DNA of 64,000 bases from Cupriavidus sp. D39 (GCF_026627925.1 NZ_JAPNLE010000009.1:1178001-1242000), one strand, 5' to 3'; positions 18,504-26,611 are shown, counted from the stretch's first letter. Numbers and translations are program-made. Notes: generated by a model not told the origin, from the letters alone.

Positions 18504-19466
18504 TCAGCCTGCAAGCAATGCCGCAAACCGGTCGATATCGATGTTCCCGCCGCTGATGATGACCCCCACGCGCTTGCCCTTCAGTTCGGCCTTCATCGCG
18601 CGCGCGGCCGCAAAGCCGAGGCAGCCGGTGGGCTCCACCACCAGTTTCATGCGCGATGCGAAAAAGCGCATGCAGTCGACCAGTTCCTCGTCGGTCGCGG
18701 TCACGATGTCATCGACATCGCGGCGAATGATCTCGAAGGTGTAGTTGCCAAGGTGCTGCGTCTGCGCGCCGTCGGCGATGGTCTTGGGTGTCTCGATATG
18801 CACGATCGAGCCGGAGCGGAACGACTGCTGGCCGTCGTTGCCGGCGGCTGGCTCCACGCCGTAGATCTTGCATTGTGGAGCCAGTGCGCGCGCGGACAGC
18901 GCGGAACCGGAGAGCAGCCCGCCGCCGCCAAGGCAGACGAACAGGGCATCCAGCTCGCCGGTTTCCTCGAACAGTTCCTTGGCCGCGGTGCCCTGCCCGG
19001 CAATGACATCCGGATGGTCATACGGCGGGATCAGGGTCAGGCCGTGCTCCTCGGCCAGCTTGCGGCCGATTGCCTCGCGATCTTCCGTATATCGGTCATA
19101 GATGACCACTTTGGCGCCGTAGCCGCGGGTCGCGGCTACCTTGGCGGCCGGCGCATCATGGGGCATCACGATCGTCGCAGGGATGCCGAGCAATGAGGCC
19201 GACAACGCAATGCCTTGCGCATGATTGCCCGAAGAATACGCCACCACCCCTGCCCGCCTCTGGCGCTCGTCGAACTTCGAGAGCGCATTAAAGGCGCCAC
19301 GAAACTTGAAGGCACCCATGCGCTGCAGGTTCTCGCACTTGAAGAAGAGTTCCGCGCCCACTTCCTTGTCCGCAGTGCGCGAGCGCATGACGGGGGTGCG
19401 GTGAGCATGGCCCTCAAGCCGCCGGGCGGCTGCTGACACATCATCAAAAGTGGGTAGATTCAGCAT
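18504..19466 (-). CDS. Threo-3-hydroxy-L-aspartate ammonia-lyase (serine/threonine dehydratase family)
   Basis: The 320-residue PLP enzyme is complete. Lys54 in GAFKFRGAFNAL should bind PLP, SSGNHAQGIALS (from residue 78) is the substrate loop, and GGGGLLSGSAL (from about 180) is the phosphate loop. The stretch RYTEDREAIGRKLAEEHG-LIPPYDHPDVIAGQGT, together with GVEPAAGNDGQQSF and TPKTIADGAQTQHLG, strongly recalls yeast SRY1, a hydroxyaspartate dehydratase, rather than biosynthetic IlvA. It lacks the IlvA regulatory domain. The known reaction is 3-hydroxyaspartate to oxaloacetate and ammonia through iminosuccinate. It is third in an operon after the regulator and OCD-family gene, 28 nt from the latter. 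Serine racemase activity is an alternative. Confidence 0.85.
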   Translation of the reverse strand: MLNLPTFDDVSAAARRLEGHAHRTPVMRSRTADKEVGAELFFKCENLQRMGAFKFRGAFNALSKFDERQRRAGVVAYSSGNHAQGIALSASLLGIPATIVMPHDAPAAKVAATRGYGAKVVIYDRYTEDREAIGRKLAEEHGLTLIPPYDHPDVIAGQGTAAKELFEETGELDALFVCLGGGGLLSGSALSARALAPQCKIYGVEPAAGNDGQQSFRSGSIVHIETPKTIADGAQTQHLGNYTFEIIRRDVDDIVTATDEELVDCMRFFASRMKLVVEPTGCLGFAAARAMKAELKGKRVGVIISGGNIDIDRFAALLAG

Positions 19467-19494
19467 GATCGTAAGTCTCGTTTGAGTAAGAAGG

Positions 19495-20466
19495 CTACCA
19501 GGGCCAGTGAATGCTGGTGCCCGCTTGCGCGGCGGCGGCTCGCCGATGGAGCAGGCGAGCCACCGTCAGGTCCTGCAGCGCCAGGCCCGTCATATCGAAG
19601 ACGGTAATGTCGGCATCGTGGCGGTCAACTTGCGCCTTGCCGGCCAGCACGTCGCCGATTTCCGTGCAAGGCGTATCCGGCGCCCACTGCGTTTCGCCGA
19701 TCTGGCGGGCCTGGGCCCGGTCGTCGACAAACAGCCGCGCGCGCGCCAGCAGGCCGTCGGGCAACTCGCGCTTGCCGCGTGTGTCCGCGCCCACGCAGTT
19801 CAGGTGCGTTCCGGCCTGCACGGCTTGCAGGTCGAACAGCGCACCGCCGCCAGGCGTTGCGGTGATCACCACGTCGCTGCCCGCCACCGCCGCATTGCGA
19901 TCAGCGGCATGGGAAATCTCGCAGCGCTCGGCGAAGGCGCGCTCGAACGCGGCGTCGGGCTTGCCCGTCACCGTAACGTATTGAACCTGCGTGAGCGAGG
20001 GCAGCAGCGCAAGGGCAAACGTCAACTGGATCCGCGCCTGCACGCCAGTGCCGAACAAGCACAGGCGCTCGCTGTCCTGGCGTGCCAGTAACTGAAGCCC
20101 CAGGCCGCCAGCGGCGCCGGTGCGCATCGTGGTGACGGCGTTGCCATCGATCATGCACACTGGCCGGCCGGTTGCCGGATCGATCAGCATGATCGTAGCC
20201 TGATGCGGCTCGCCGCCTACCTGGCGGTTGGCCGGCCAGAATCCGGCCGCCTTGAAACCCAGCAGGTCCTGCGACTGGACATCGCCGGACTTGATGCCGA
20301 ACACGCCACCGGTCGCCAGTGGCTCCCGAACCAGCGGAAAGACACGGCCCTCGCCCTGGCTATGCAGGACAAAGGCTTCGTTCACCGCCTCCAGTGCATC
20401 TGCCGGCTGCAGCAGTGACTCGACCTGGTTCTTGTCGAGCAGGAGCAAGCGCGCCTCACTTGGCAT
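19495..20466 (-). CDS. Ornithine cyclodeaminase/mu-crystallin family NAD(P)-dependent reductase (iminosuccinate reductase-like)
   Basis: The 323-residue protein has the OCD/mu-crystallin layout. GIKSGDVQS and GNAVTTMRTGAAGGLGLQLLAR form the substrate side, LCLFGTGVQARIQLTFAL the Rossmann loop, and CVGADTRGKRELP plus ITVFDMTGLALQDL the C-terminal signatures. Members reduce cyclic imines, act as alanine dehydrogenases, or, as BhcD of the beta-hydroxyaspartate cycle, reduce iminosuccinate to L-aspartate. Pairing with a hydroxyaspartate ammonia-lyase, which makes iminosuccinate, favours the last. EutC (ectoine breakdown) is an alternative, but eutD and eutE are absent. Its ATG overlaps the end of the regulator gene by 11 nt, so translation is probably coupled. 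Confidence 0.85.
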   Translation of the reverse strand: MPSEARLLLLDKNQVESLLQPADALEAVNEAFVLHSQGEGRVFPLVREPLATGGVFGIKSGDVQSQDLLGFKAAGFWPANRQVGGEPHQATIMLIDPATGRPVCMIDGNAVTTMRTGAAGGLGLQLLARQDSERLCLFGTGVQARIQLTFALALLPSLTQVQYVTVTGKPDAAFERAFAERCEISHAADRNAAVAGSDVVITATPGGGALFDLQAVQAGTHLNCVGADTRGKRELPDGLLARARLFVDDRAQARQIGETQWAPDTPCTEIGDVLAGKAQVDRHDADITVFDMTGLALQDLTVARLLHRRAAAAQAGTSIHWPW

Positions 20467-21098
20467 AGCTATACACCGTAGCCCGCGACACGCCGAGATG
20501 CAGCGCCACGATTTCCATGGCGCGGCGCACCTCCATGAATCCCGCCTCCTTGAGTTCGCGCAGCAACGCGCGCCTGTCTTCGGCCTTGAGGGATCGCGGT
20601 GTAGTGGCAAGGCGCGCGGCAAACTGGTCGATGCGGCCCCGAATGGCATCCGCGCCGGCCGGGTCGAGCGACTCCTTCATGGCCGCGCCCGCGTCCACGC
20701 TGCCAAACTGGCCCAGCACGTTTTGCAAGCTGCGGAACAACGTCAGGTCGACGTTCATGCACAGGGCGGCCACATAGCCCCCGGTCGAATCCTTGATGCC
20801 GATCGACGTGCTCTTGGCCTGCCGCCCGTCGGCGAACTGATTCGCATAGTTGGCGATCACCTGCGGATACTCGGGGTCGGCAATCCGGGCAAGCCCCAAC
20901 TCCAGTTGCGGGGTCTCCCACCTGGCGGCCCGACAGGTTGTTATGGATGGCGAGGATGGCGTGCTTAGGGTCCAGCAGATCGTGGACAACCACCTCGCAA
21001 AAGGGCGCGAAGGTCTCGCTCAGACCTTGGGCCACCTGCTTGAGTTGCTCGAGCAGCGCTTGCTGCTCGGGCGTGCGTTCTGGCGTGCGTTTTTTCAT
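20456..21098 (-). CDS. YheO/DauR-like PAS-HTH transcriptional regulator, frame broken near 20903
   Basis: The restored protein is about 213 residues. The N-terminal YheO-like PAS domain reads LSETFAPFCEVVVHDLLDPKHAILAIHNNLSGRQVGDPAT, then ELGLARIADPEYPQVIANYAN in the next frame; one extra base lies at about 20902-20903. The C-terminal domain (EDRRALLRELKEAGFMEVRRAMEIVALHLGVSRATVYSYAK) is the HTH_22 DNA-binding part. DauR, which controls D-arginine use in Pseudomonas, is the best-known relative. It is first in the operon before the OCD-like and ammonia-lyase genes. Its promoter lies so close that the transcript is probably leaderless, and it shares a box with the DctA-like promoter, pointing to self-regulation plus transporter control. 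Confidence 0.86.
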
Positions 21099-21104
21099 GC
21101 GGAC

Positions 21105-21133
21105 ACATTATCCAGATATAGACAATTTGTCAA
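21105..21133 (-). promoter_or_regulatory. Sigma70 promoter of the YheO/DauR-like regulator operon, probable leaderless start
   Basis: On the minus strand the consensus -35 TTGACA and -10 TAATGT are 17 nt apart. The expected transcription start falls at or next to the ATG at 21098, so the mRNA would have no leader; indeed no ribosome site precedes the ATG. GACAA-T-TTGTC (21121-21131) is a perfect dyad over the -35 edge and a likely operator. Confidence 0.72.
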
Positions 21134-21362
21134 TACAGCGAGTAACCGGGCGACAAGAGGGGTCGCGGTTGCAGCCTGCCATAAAAGTTATCTATTAGCT
21201 ACTCAGACCTGGCGCGATCCGACAATGTTGGCGATCAGGTTAGCGCATGCGGCCGTTGTCAGATCGAGACACTTACCTGTCACACGGCCGTCACGCCATC
21301 ATCACGCCACCGTCATGTGGCCCATGCATCGTAGCGGTCTTTCGACACCATTCTTCTCCTAC

Positions 21363-22736
21363 ATGCGCATCCTCCCGTCCGCGACCGTCATTGCCGTTAT
21401 CGCCGTCACCGCTGCGGCCTGGGCTTTACCCGTCGCGGCCCAGGCCACAGCCCCTGCCGCCTACCCCGCCACCCTCGCCGGCCACGCCATCCTGCCCGCG
21501 CAGAGCTATATCGCCGCGCCCAAGGATGCGCCGCAGGATCTGCAGGCAAGCGGCAAGTTCACCACCGGTGCGCGCGTGGAAAAGATCGGCGCGGTGGAGG
21601 GGCTGTCGAACGGCCGCCCGACGGGCGTGTCCTTGCCCTTCAAGGGCCAGCCGCTCCAAGGCCACTCCGGCATCAAGCACATGGCGGACGGCAGCTTCTG
21701 GGTGCTGACCGACAACGGCGCCGGCAGCAAGGCCAATTCGCCGGACTTCATGCTCTACCTGAATCACTACAAGGTGGACTTCAAGAACGGCAAGCTCCAT
21801 CGCCTGGGCACCGTGTTCCTGCACGACCCCGACAAGAAGGTGCCCTTCCGCATCGTCCACGAAGGCACCAAGCAACGCTACCTGACCGGTTCGGATTTCG
21901 ATACGGAGAGCTTCCAGTTCGCCGGCGGCGCGCTGTGGATCGGCGACGAGTTCGGGCCCTTCCTGATCAAGGCCGACCTGCAGGGCAAAGTGCTGGCCGT
22001 ATTTGACACGCTGGTCGATGGCAAGGTCGTCCGCTCGCCGGACCATCCCGCCGTGACCACACCGGGCGTGCCGGGCGGCGCGGTGGACTTCCAGGTCAAG
22101 CGCTCCAAGGGCTTCGAAGGCATGGCGTCTTCGCCGGATGGCAGCAAGCTCTACGCACTGCTGGAAGGCCCCGTATGGAACGCCGAGGCCAAGGACTTCG
22201 AACGCATCGATGGCAAGGAAGCCCTGCGGGTCCTGGAGTTCGACACCCAGGCCGGCAAGTGGACGGGCCGCTCCTGGAAGTACCCGCTGGAAGCCAACGG
22301 CAACGCCATCGGCGACTTCAACATGATCGACGCCACCACCGGCCTCATCATCGAGCGCGACAACGGCGAAGGCACGGCCGACAAGGCCTGCCCCGAAGGC
22401 CAGAAGCGCAACGACTGCTTCTCGGACATCGCGAAGTTCAAGCGCATCTACAAGATCGAGCTGACCGACGCCAACGCGGGCGGCCCGGTGCGCAAGATCG
22501 GCTACATCGACCTGCTCAATATCGCCGACCCCGACAAGCTGGCCCGCAAGCCGCTGAACGACGGCGTGCTCAAGTTCCCGTTCTTCACCATCGAGAACGT
22601 GGATGTGGTCGACCCCACCCACATCGTGGTCGGCAACGACAACAACCTGCCCTTCTCCAGCAGCCGCGAGCCTAACAAGGCGGACGACAATGAACTGGTG
22701 CTGCTTGAGGTCGGTGAGTTCCTGAAGGCACGTTGA
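21363..22736 (+). CDS. Secreted esterase-like activity of phytase family protein
   Basis: The 457-residue protein starts with a clear signal peptide (MRILPSATVIAVIAVTAAAWALPVAAQA), so it should be periplasmic. The rest matches the phytase-like esterase domain (PF13449 type), a beta-propeller-like fold. Typical blocks are VEGLSNGRPTGVSLPF, GHSGIKHMADGSFWVLTDNGAGSKANSPDFMLYL, LWIGDEFGPFLIKAD and FEGMASSPDGSKLYALLEGP. These proteins are annotated as phosphodiesterase- or phytase-like, but few have known substrates. In-frame ATG codons at 21315 and 21324 would only lengthen the n-region. It stands alone, between the regulator operon and a toxin-antitoxin pair. Confidence 0.9.
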   Translation: MRILPSATVIAVIAVTAAAWALPVAAQATAPAAYPATLAGHAILPAQSYIAAPKDAPQDLQASGKFTTGARVEKIGAVEGLSNGRPTGVSLPFKGQPLQGHSGIKHMADGSFWVLTDNGAGSKANSPDFMLYLNHYKVDFKNGKLHRLGTVFLHDPDKKVPFRIVHEGTKQRYLTGSDFDTESFQFAGGALWIGDEFGPFLIKADLQGKVLAVFDTLVDGKVVRSPDHPAVTTPGVPGGAVDFQVKRSKGFEGMASSPDGSKLYALLEGPVWNAEAKDFERIDGKEALRVLEFDTQAGKWTGRSWKYPLEANGNAIGDFNMIDATTGLIIERDNGEGTADKACPEGQKRNDCFSDIAKFKRIYKIELTDANAGGPVRKIGYIDLLNIADPDKLARKPLNDGVLKFPFFTIENVDVVDPTHIVVGNDNNLPFSSSREPNKADDNELVLLEVGEFLKAR

Positions 22737-22744
22737 GCCTGGCT

Positions 22745-22769
22745 GGCGCGGCGCGCCTTGCGCCGCGCC
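22745..22769 (+). terminator. GC-rich stem-loop after the phytase-like gene
   Basis: GGCGCGGCGC and GCGCCGCGCC form a perfect 10-bp stem with a 5-nt loop, 8 nt after the stop codon and before a convergent gene. The following U content is weak, so it may be a bidirectional block rather than a strict intrinsic terminator. Confidence 0.6.
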
Positions 22770-22787
22770 GGTCCTTGCGTCACGCAG

Positions 22788-23214
22788 CTATTGCGCGTTC
22801 CACGGGTTGAACAGACTCACGCCGCACGGAACGAAATCAGCCTCGTTGCGTGTGACGACGGTCATCCCGTGTACCAAGGCCGTGGCGGCGATCAGCGCAT
22901 CCCGTTCGGCGCGCCGGTCGGGCACATGCAATCGGGCACAACGTTGGGCGATCGCGGTATCAATCGGCAAGACGCGATTGGCGAACTCGGGCATCACGTG
23001 ATGGTCCAGCCATGTCCGCAACAAAGCACCCTGACTGGCATCCCGGCGCTCGACCTGCAAGACACCAGCCTCCAAGCTCCAAGACGGTCACGACTGACAG
23101 AAACAGCGAGCCGGCATCCACCGTCTGTGTCCAAGCCGTCACGTTGGCATCGGCTTTGCCCGAGCGCACCTTGCGCAGCTCGGAAACCACATTGGTGTCG
23201 AGGATGTACATCAT
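22788..23214 (-). CDS. vapC: Type II toxin, VapC/FitB-like PIN-domain ribonuclease, frame broken near 23070
   Basis: The PIN domain begins YILDTNVVSELRK, holding the first conserved Asp. SLFLSVVTVLELEAG... crosses a frame shift (one extra G in the coding strand). The other frame ends with ERDALIAATALVHGMTVVTRNEADF, which holds the later acidic residues (D of RDALIAATA and of NEADF). Restored, it is about 141 residues, normal for VapC. Such toxins cut RNA with Mg2+. The start overlaps the antitoxin stop by 4 nt. If the shift is real the toxin is dead while the antitoxin remains intact. Confidence 0.88.
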
Positions 23215-23462
23215 AGGTTGGCCGGCCGCGATCCGAGATTAGCGCGAGGCGGATCGAACTCGATGTCTTCGACGCCAGGCATGGCGAGCGCGTCGGCGAT
23301 GTTGCGGCGCTGCTGCGTGAGCTTTTGGTAATCCTCGAAACTCAACAGCACATGCGCAGGCTTGCCGCGATCGGTAATGAAGACCGGACCGTCGCGGGTC
23401 GCTTTTTTAGCGCGGGTGACGTCTTGATTGAGTTCCCGGCTGGATAAGGTAGTGATGGTCAT
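23211..23462 (-). CDS. Type II antitoxin, Phd/YefM family
   Basis: The 83-residue protein starts MTITTLSSRELNQDVTRAKKATRDGPVFITDRGKPAHVLLSFEDYQKL. This is the Phd/YefM fold, whose N-terminal half binds DNA; the C-terminal tail should wrap the toxin. It neutralises the PIN toxin encoded just downstream (4-nt overlap) and probably represses the operon. The ATG at 23462 was chosen because the family begins there. It is preceded by an AGGTGCC ribosome site. Confidence 0.92.
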   Translation of the reverse strand: MTITTLSSRELNQDVTRAKKATRDGPVFITDRGKPAHVLLSFEDYQKLTQQRRNIADALAMPGVEDIEFDPPRANLGSRPANL

Positions 23463-23491
23463 GGCGGCACCTCCAGTACACATCCCGATAA

Positions 23492-23509
23492 TGTAGGTAC
23501 GTTACTACA
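23492..23509. promoter_or_regulatory. Inverted repeat upstream of the toxin-antitoxin operon, candidate operator
   Basis: TGTAG and CTACA are separated by 8 nt, 30 nt before the antitoxin start in an AT-rich stretch. Phd-type antitoxins bind such palindromes to repress their own operon. The region from here to 23725 shows no other supported feature. Confidence 0.5.
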
Positions 23510-23725
23510 AATCAGGAGAGGTCGCAACATCGGGCCCATCGACCAGGCGCGCGGCGCCGTCTACACGGAAAAGAATACGGGGCACGATGGCTCGGGTCAT
23601 GGGGGTCGATGCGCTGCCCTCGCGAAGAGCAAAGTCCATAGCCAGTTTCACCATGGCGCCATGCATCACGCCCTTATAGAGCGCCGGCACCTCAAACGCG
23701 CCAAGCCCCGTCAGCCCGGAGGGAG

Positions 23726-23750
23726 AAAAACCCGGTGCCTTGCACACCGG
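23726..23750 (-). terminator. Rho-independent terminator for the liv operon
   Basis: On the minus strand CCGGTG, a 7-nt loop, CACCGG and then G plus TTTTT give a typical intrinsic terminator, 60 nt after the livF stop codon. Confidence 0.72.
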
Positions 23751-23788
23751 TGATACCGCCTGCAGGACAGGACATGGACGGTATCACC
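23749..23788. other. 10-bp inverted repeat between livF and its terminator
   Basis: GGTGATACCG and CGGTATCACC are perfect complements separated by 20 nt. The left arm shares two bases with the terminator stem, so the two structures could compete. Role unknown. Confidence 0.45.
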
Positions 23789-23809
23789 GCCCAGCCCCTG
23801 CCACCTGCC

Positions 23810-24523
23810 CTACACCTCCAGCCATTCCTTGCGAATGGCAGCATTGGCCTTCAGATCCCCCGGCGTGCCTTCGAACACGATATGCCCGTGCCCCATCACA
23901 TAGACCCGCTGGGAAATATCCAGCGCGATGGCCAGCTTCTGCTCGATCAGCAACACCGACACGCCACGCTCCTTCAGGACTTTCAGGTAATCGCCCACCA
24001 GCGTGACGATCATCGGGGCCAGCCCTTCGGTAGGCTCGTCGATCAGCACCAGGTCGGGGTCGCCCATCAGGGTGCGGCACAGCGTGAGCATCTGCTGCTC
24101 GCCGCCGGAGAGCACGCCGGCGGCGGTGTTCTCACGCTCCTTCAGGCGCGGGAACATGTTGTACATGTCCTGCACCGTCCAGCGGGGCTTGGACTGGCGC
24201 GGATTGCGCTTCTCGCCAAGTTGCAGGTTCTGGCGCACCGTGAGCGTAGGGAAGATATCCCGGTTCTCCGGCACGTAGCCCACGCCCAGATGGGCGATCT
24301 CGAAGGTGCGCCGCCCGAGGATCTCCTCGTCGCGAAAGCGCACCGAGCCCTCAGCCTTGACCATGCCGAGGATGGCCTTGGCCATGGTCGAGCGCCCCAC
24401 CCCGTTGCGGCCCAGCAGCGCGACGATCTCGCCTTCGCCGATATGCGCATCGACGCCGTGGAGGATATGGCTCTTGCCGTAGTAGGCGTGCAGGCCCTGC
24501 ACGTCCAGCATGCGCTTGCCCAT
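23810..24523 (-). CDS. livF: Branched-chain-type ABC transporter ATP-binding protein LivF
   Basis: The 237-residue ATPase begins LDVQGLHAYYGKSHILHGVDAHIGEGEIVALLGRNGVGRSTMAKAILG. Its Walker A reads GRNGVGRS, with Arg where Lys is expected (GxxGxGKS), a notable change in a catalytic residue that could be a sequence error. The signature is LSGGEQQMLTLCRTLM and Walker B is LVLIDEP. The LivF C-terminal segment (LLIEQKLAIALDISQRVYVMGHGHIVFEG) is present. It powers import together with LivG. Its ATG overlaps the livG stop codon. Confidence 0.93.
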   Translation of the reverse strand: MGKRMLDVQGLHAYYGKSHILHGVDAHIGEGEIVALLGRNGVGRSTMAKAILGMVKAEGSVRFRDEEILGRRTFEIAHLGVGYVPENRDIFPTLTVRQNLQLGEKRNPRQSKPRWTVQDMYNMFPRLKERENTAAGVLSGGEQQMLTLCRTLMGDPDLVLIDEPTEGLAPMIVTLVGDYLKVLKERGVSVLLIEQKLAIALDISQRVYVMGHGHIVFEGTPGDLKANAAIRKEWLEV

Positions 24524-25297
24524 CAGTGCGCTCCCTCAGTAGCAGGATCGTCCAGGGTCGTGCCCAGGTAGGCTTCCTTGACCTTGCGGTTGGCGCGGAT
24601 GGCTTCGGGCGTGTCGGTGGCGATGACCTCGCCGTAGACCAGCACCGAGATACGGTCGGCCAGCCCGAACACCACGCTCATATCGTGCTCCACCATCACC
24701 AGGGTCTTGCCCACGGTGACGCGACGGATCAAGCTCCACCGCATGATCGGACTCAGAACGGCTCATGCCGGCCGTGGGCTCGTCCAGCAGGATCACCTCG
24801 GCGCCGCCGGCAATGGTGATGCCGATCTCCAGCGCGCGCTGCTCCGCATAGGTCAGCAGGCTGGCCTGGGTGTTGCGGCGGTGCTGCAGGCCGATCAGTT
24901 CCAGCACTTCGTCAGCCCGCTCGCGCGCGTCGCGCAGCTCCGAGAGACGATGCCAGAACGAATACTTGTAGCCCAATGACCAGAGCACCGCGCAGCGCAG
25001 GTTCTCGAACACCGACAGGCGGTGAAAGATATTGGTGATCTGGAAGCTGCGCGACAGCCCCATGCGGTTGATCACGAAGGGCTGCAGCCCGCCGATCTGC
25101 TGGCCATTGAGCTTGACCGTGCCCGAGCTGGGCGCAAAGCGGCCAGAGATCAGGTTGAAGGTGGTCGACTTGCCGGCGCCGTTGGGGCCGATCAGCGCAT
25201 GCCGCTCACCCTTGGGGATGGTCAGGTTGACGCCCCGGATGATCTCGGTCTGGCCGAATTTCTTGCGTACGTCGTTCAGTTCCAGTGCGGCGCTCAT
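24523..25297 (-). CDS. livG: Branched-chain-type ABC transporter ATP-binding protein LivG, frame broken near 24735
   Basis: The first part carries Walker A (LIGPNGAGKSTTFNLISG), the LivG-typical RSFQITNIFHRLSVFENLRCAVL and Walker B (VILLDEPTAG). The frame breaks where the coding strand has GAGCTTGATC in place of an expected GAGCTGATC. It resumes as IRRVTVGKTLVMVEHDMSVVFGLADRISVLVYGEVIA, ending in the BCA_ABC_TP_C-like tail. The signature motif is altered to LLTYAEQRALEIGITIA, as in this subfamily. Restored length is about 257 residues. It partners LivF. Confidence 0.9.
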
Positions 25298-26607
25298 GCC
25301 GTGCCTCCCGCCATTTCGGCCTGTACCTTGTCCCACGTGGCGCGTACCCGCGTGCGGGCAGCGCGGCAAGCCAGCAGGCCAGCCACCCACAACGCTGCCG
25401 CCACCAGCCACGGTGCCACGGTGCCGGCGTCGAAGCCGATGCGCAGCAACGACATCTCGGTGCCGTTGGCGCTATCCACCTGCACCTTGTAGACCAGTTC
25501 CACGGTGAGGATCACCGCCGCCAGCAGCACCAGCCCGGCGGCCGCAGCGATGCCGTAGTCGGGCAGCATGCGGCGCAGCTTGCCGCGCGCGAGCAGCGGC
25601 ACCTGCATCATCAGCAGGCTGGCGATGCCGCCGGGCACGAACATGACCATCAGCACAAAGAACAGGCCAAGGTACAGCAGCCAGGCCTTGGTCAGGTCCG
25701 ACAGTGCCACTGCGAACAGGATGAAGACCACGGCGCCGATCACCGGGCCGAAGAACACGCCCGCACCGCCGATGAAGGCCGCCAGCAGCACCCCTCCGGA
25801 GCGCACCGCACTGACGTTCTCGGCCGACACGATCTCGAAATTGATGGCCGACAGCGCCCCCGAGATGCCGGCGAAGAACGCCGACAGGATCAGCACCAGG
25901 TAGCGCACGCGCTGCGTGTTGTAGCCGATGAATTCCACCCGCTCCGGGTTGTCGCGCACCGCGTTGGCGATGCGCCCAAGCGGCGTCTGGGTCCAGGCGT
26001 ACATGGCCGCCATGGACAGCAGGCACCACACCGCGATCAGGTAATACACCTGGCGGCCGGGGCCGTAGGTGATGCCGAACACGGGGTCTCCCACCATGCG
26101 GTTGGTGGAGATGCCGCCCTCGCCGCCGAAGAAATCCGGGAACATCAGCGAGCTGGCAAATACCATTTCCCCGATGCCCATGGTGATCATGGCGAAGGTG
26201 GTGCCGGACTTCTTGGTGGTGACGTAGCCGAACAGCACACCGAAGAAGGCGCCGGCCAGGCCGCCAACCACCGGCAGCAGCGAGACCGGCAGCCATACCT
26301 TGCCCGCGCCGACCATATTGAGCACGTGGATGGCGATGAAGGCGCCCAGGCCCGCGTACACCGCATGGCCGAACGACAGCATGCCGGTCTGCCCGAGCAG
26401 CATGTTGTAGGACAGCGCGAAGATAATCATGATGCCCATCTGCGACATCAGCGTGATGGCGAAGCCGCCGGTGAAAAACAGCGGCATCACCAGCATCAGG
26501 GCGGCGGTCAGGCCCCAGACCGCCCAGCGTGCCAGGTTCATCGGGCGGTAGCGCATGGTGCGGCCCGTCACGACCGCCTCGCGGCGTTGTTGCATTGTCG
26601 TCTCCAT
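25294..26607 (-). CDS. livM: Branched-chain-type ABC transporter permease LivM
   Basis: The 437-residue inner-membrane permease has 10 or so hydrophobic segments. It carries the BPD_transp_2 signature (NPERVEFIGYNTQRVRYLVLILSAFFAGISGALSAINFEIVSAENVSAVRSGGVLLAAFIGG) and a typical start, LARWAVWGLTAALMLVMPLFFTGGFAITLMSQMGIMIIFALSYNMLLGQTGMLSFGHAVY. It is longer than the usual 330-400 residues because of a C-terminal membrane extension of about 100 residues. It forms the channel with LivH. It overlaps the livG start by 4 nt and follows livH by 4 nt. Confidence 0.93.
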   Translation of the reverse strand: METTMQQRREAVVTGRTMRYRPMNLARWAVWGLTAALMLVMPLFFTGGFAITLMSQMGIMIIFALSYNMLLGQTGMLSFGHAVYAGLGAFIAIHVLNMVGAGKVWLPVSLLPVVGGLAGAFFGVLFGYVTTKKSGTTFAMITMGIGEMVFASSLMFPDFFGGEGGISTNRMVGDPVFGITYGPGRQVYYLIAVWCLLSMAAMYAWTQTPLGRIANAVRDNPERVEFIGYNTQRVRYLVLILSAFFAGISGALSAINFEIVSAENVSAVRSGGVLLAAFIGGAGVFFGPVIGAVVFILFAVALSDLTKAWLLYLGLFFVLMVMFVPGGIASLLMMQVPLLARGKLRRMLPDYGIAAAAGLVLLAAVILTVELVYKVQVDSANGTEMSLLRIGFDAGTVAPWLVAAALWVAGLLACRAARTRVRATWDKVQAEMAGGTA

Positions 26608-26611
26608 GCTG

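Noticed and set aside
19495-20466. Ectoine breakdown (eutB/eutC) as the identity of the lyase/OCD pair
   Set aside because: The accompanying eutD and eutE hydrolase genes, the MocR-type regulator and ectoine transporter genes are absent, and the lyase carries SRY1-type blocks. Kept only as a low alternative.
23505-23747. 80-codon minus-strand frame between the toxin-antitoxin pair and livF
   Set aside because: No family, no ribosome site, and it overlaps both the antitoxin operator and the liv terminator.
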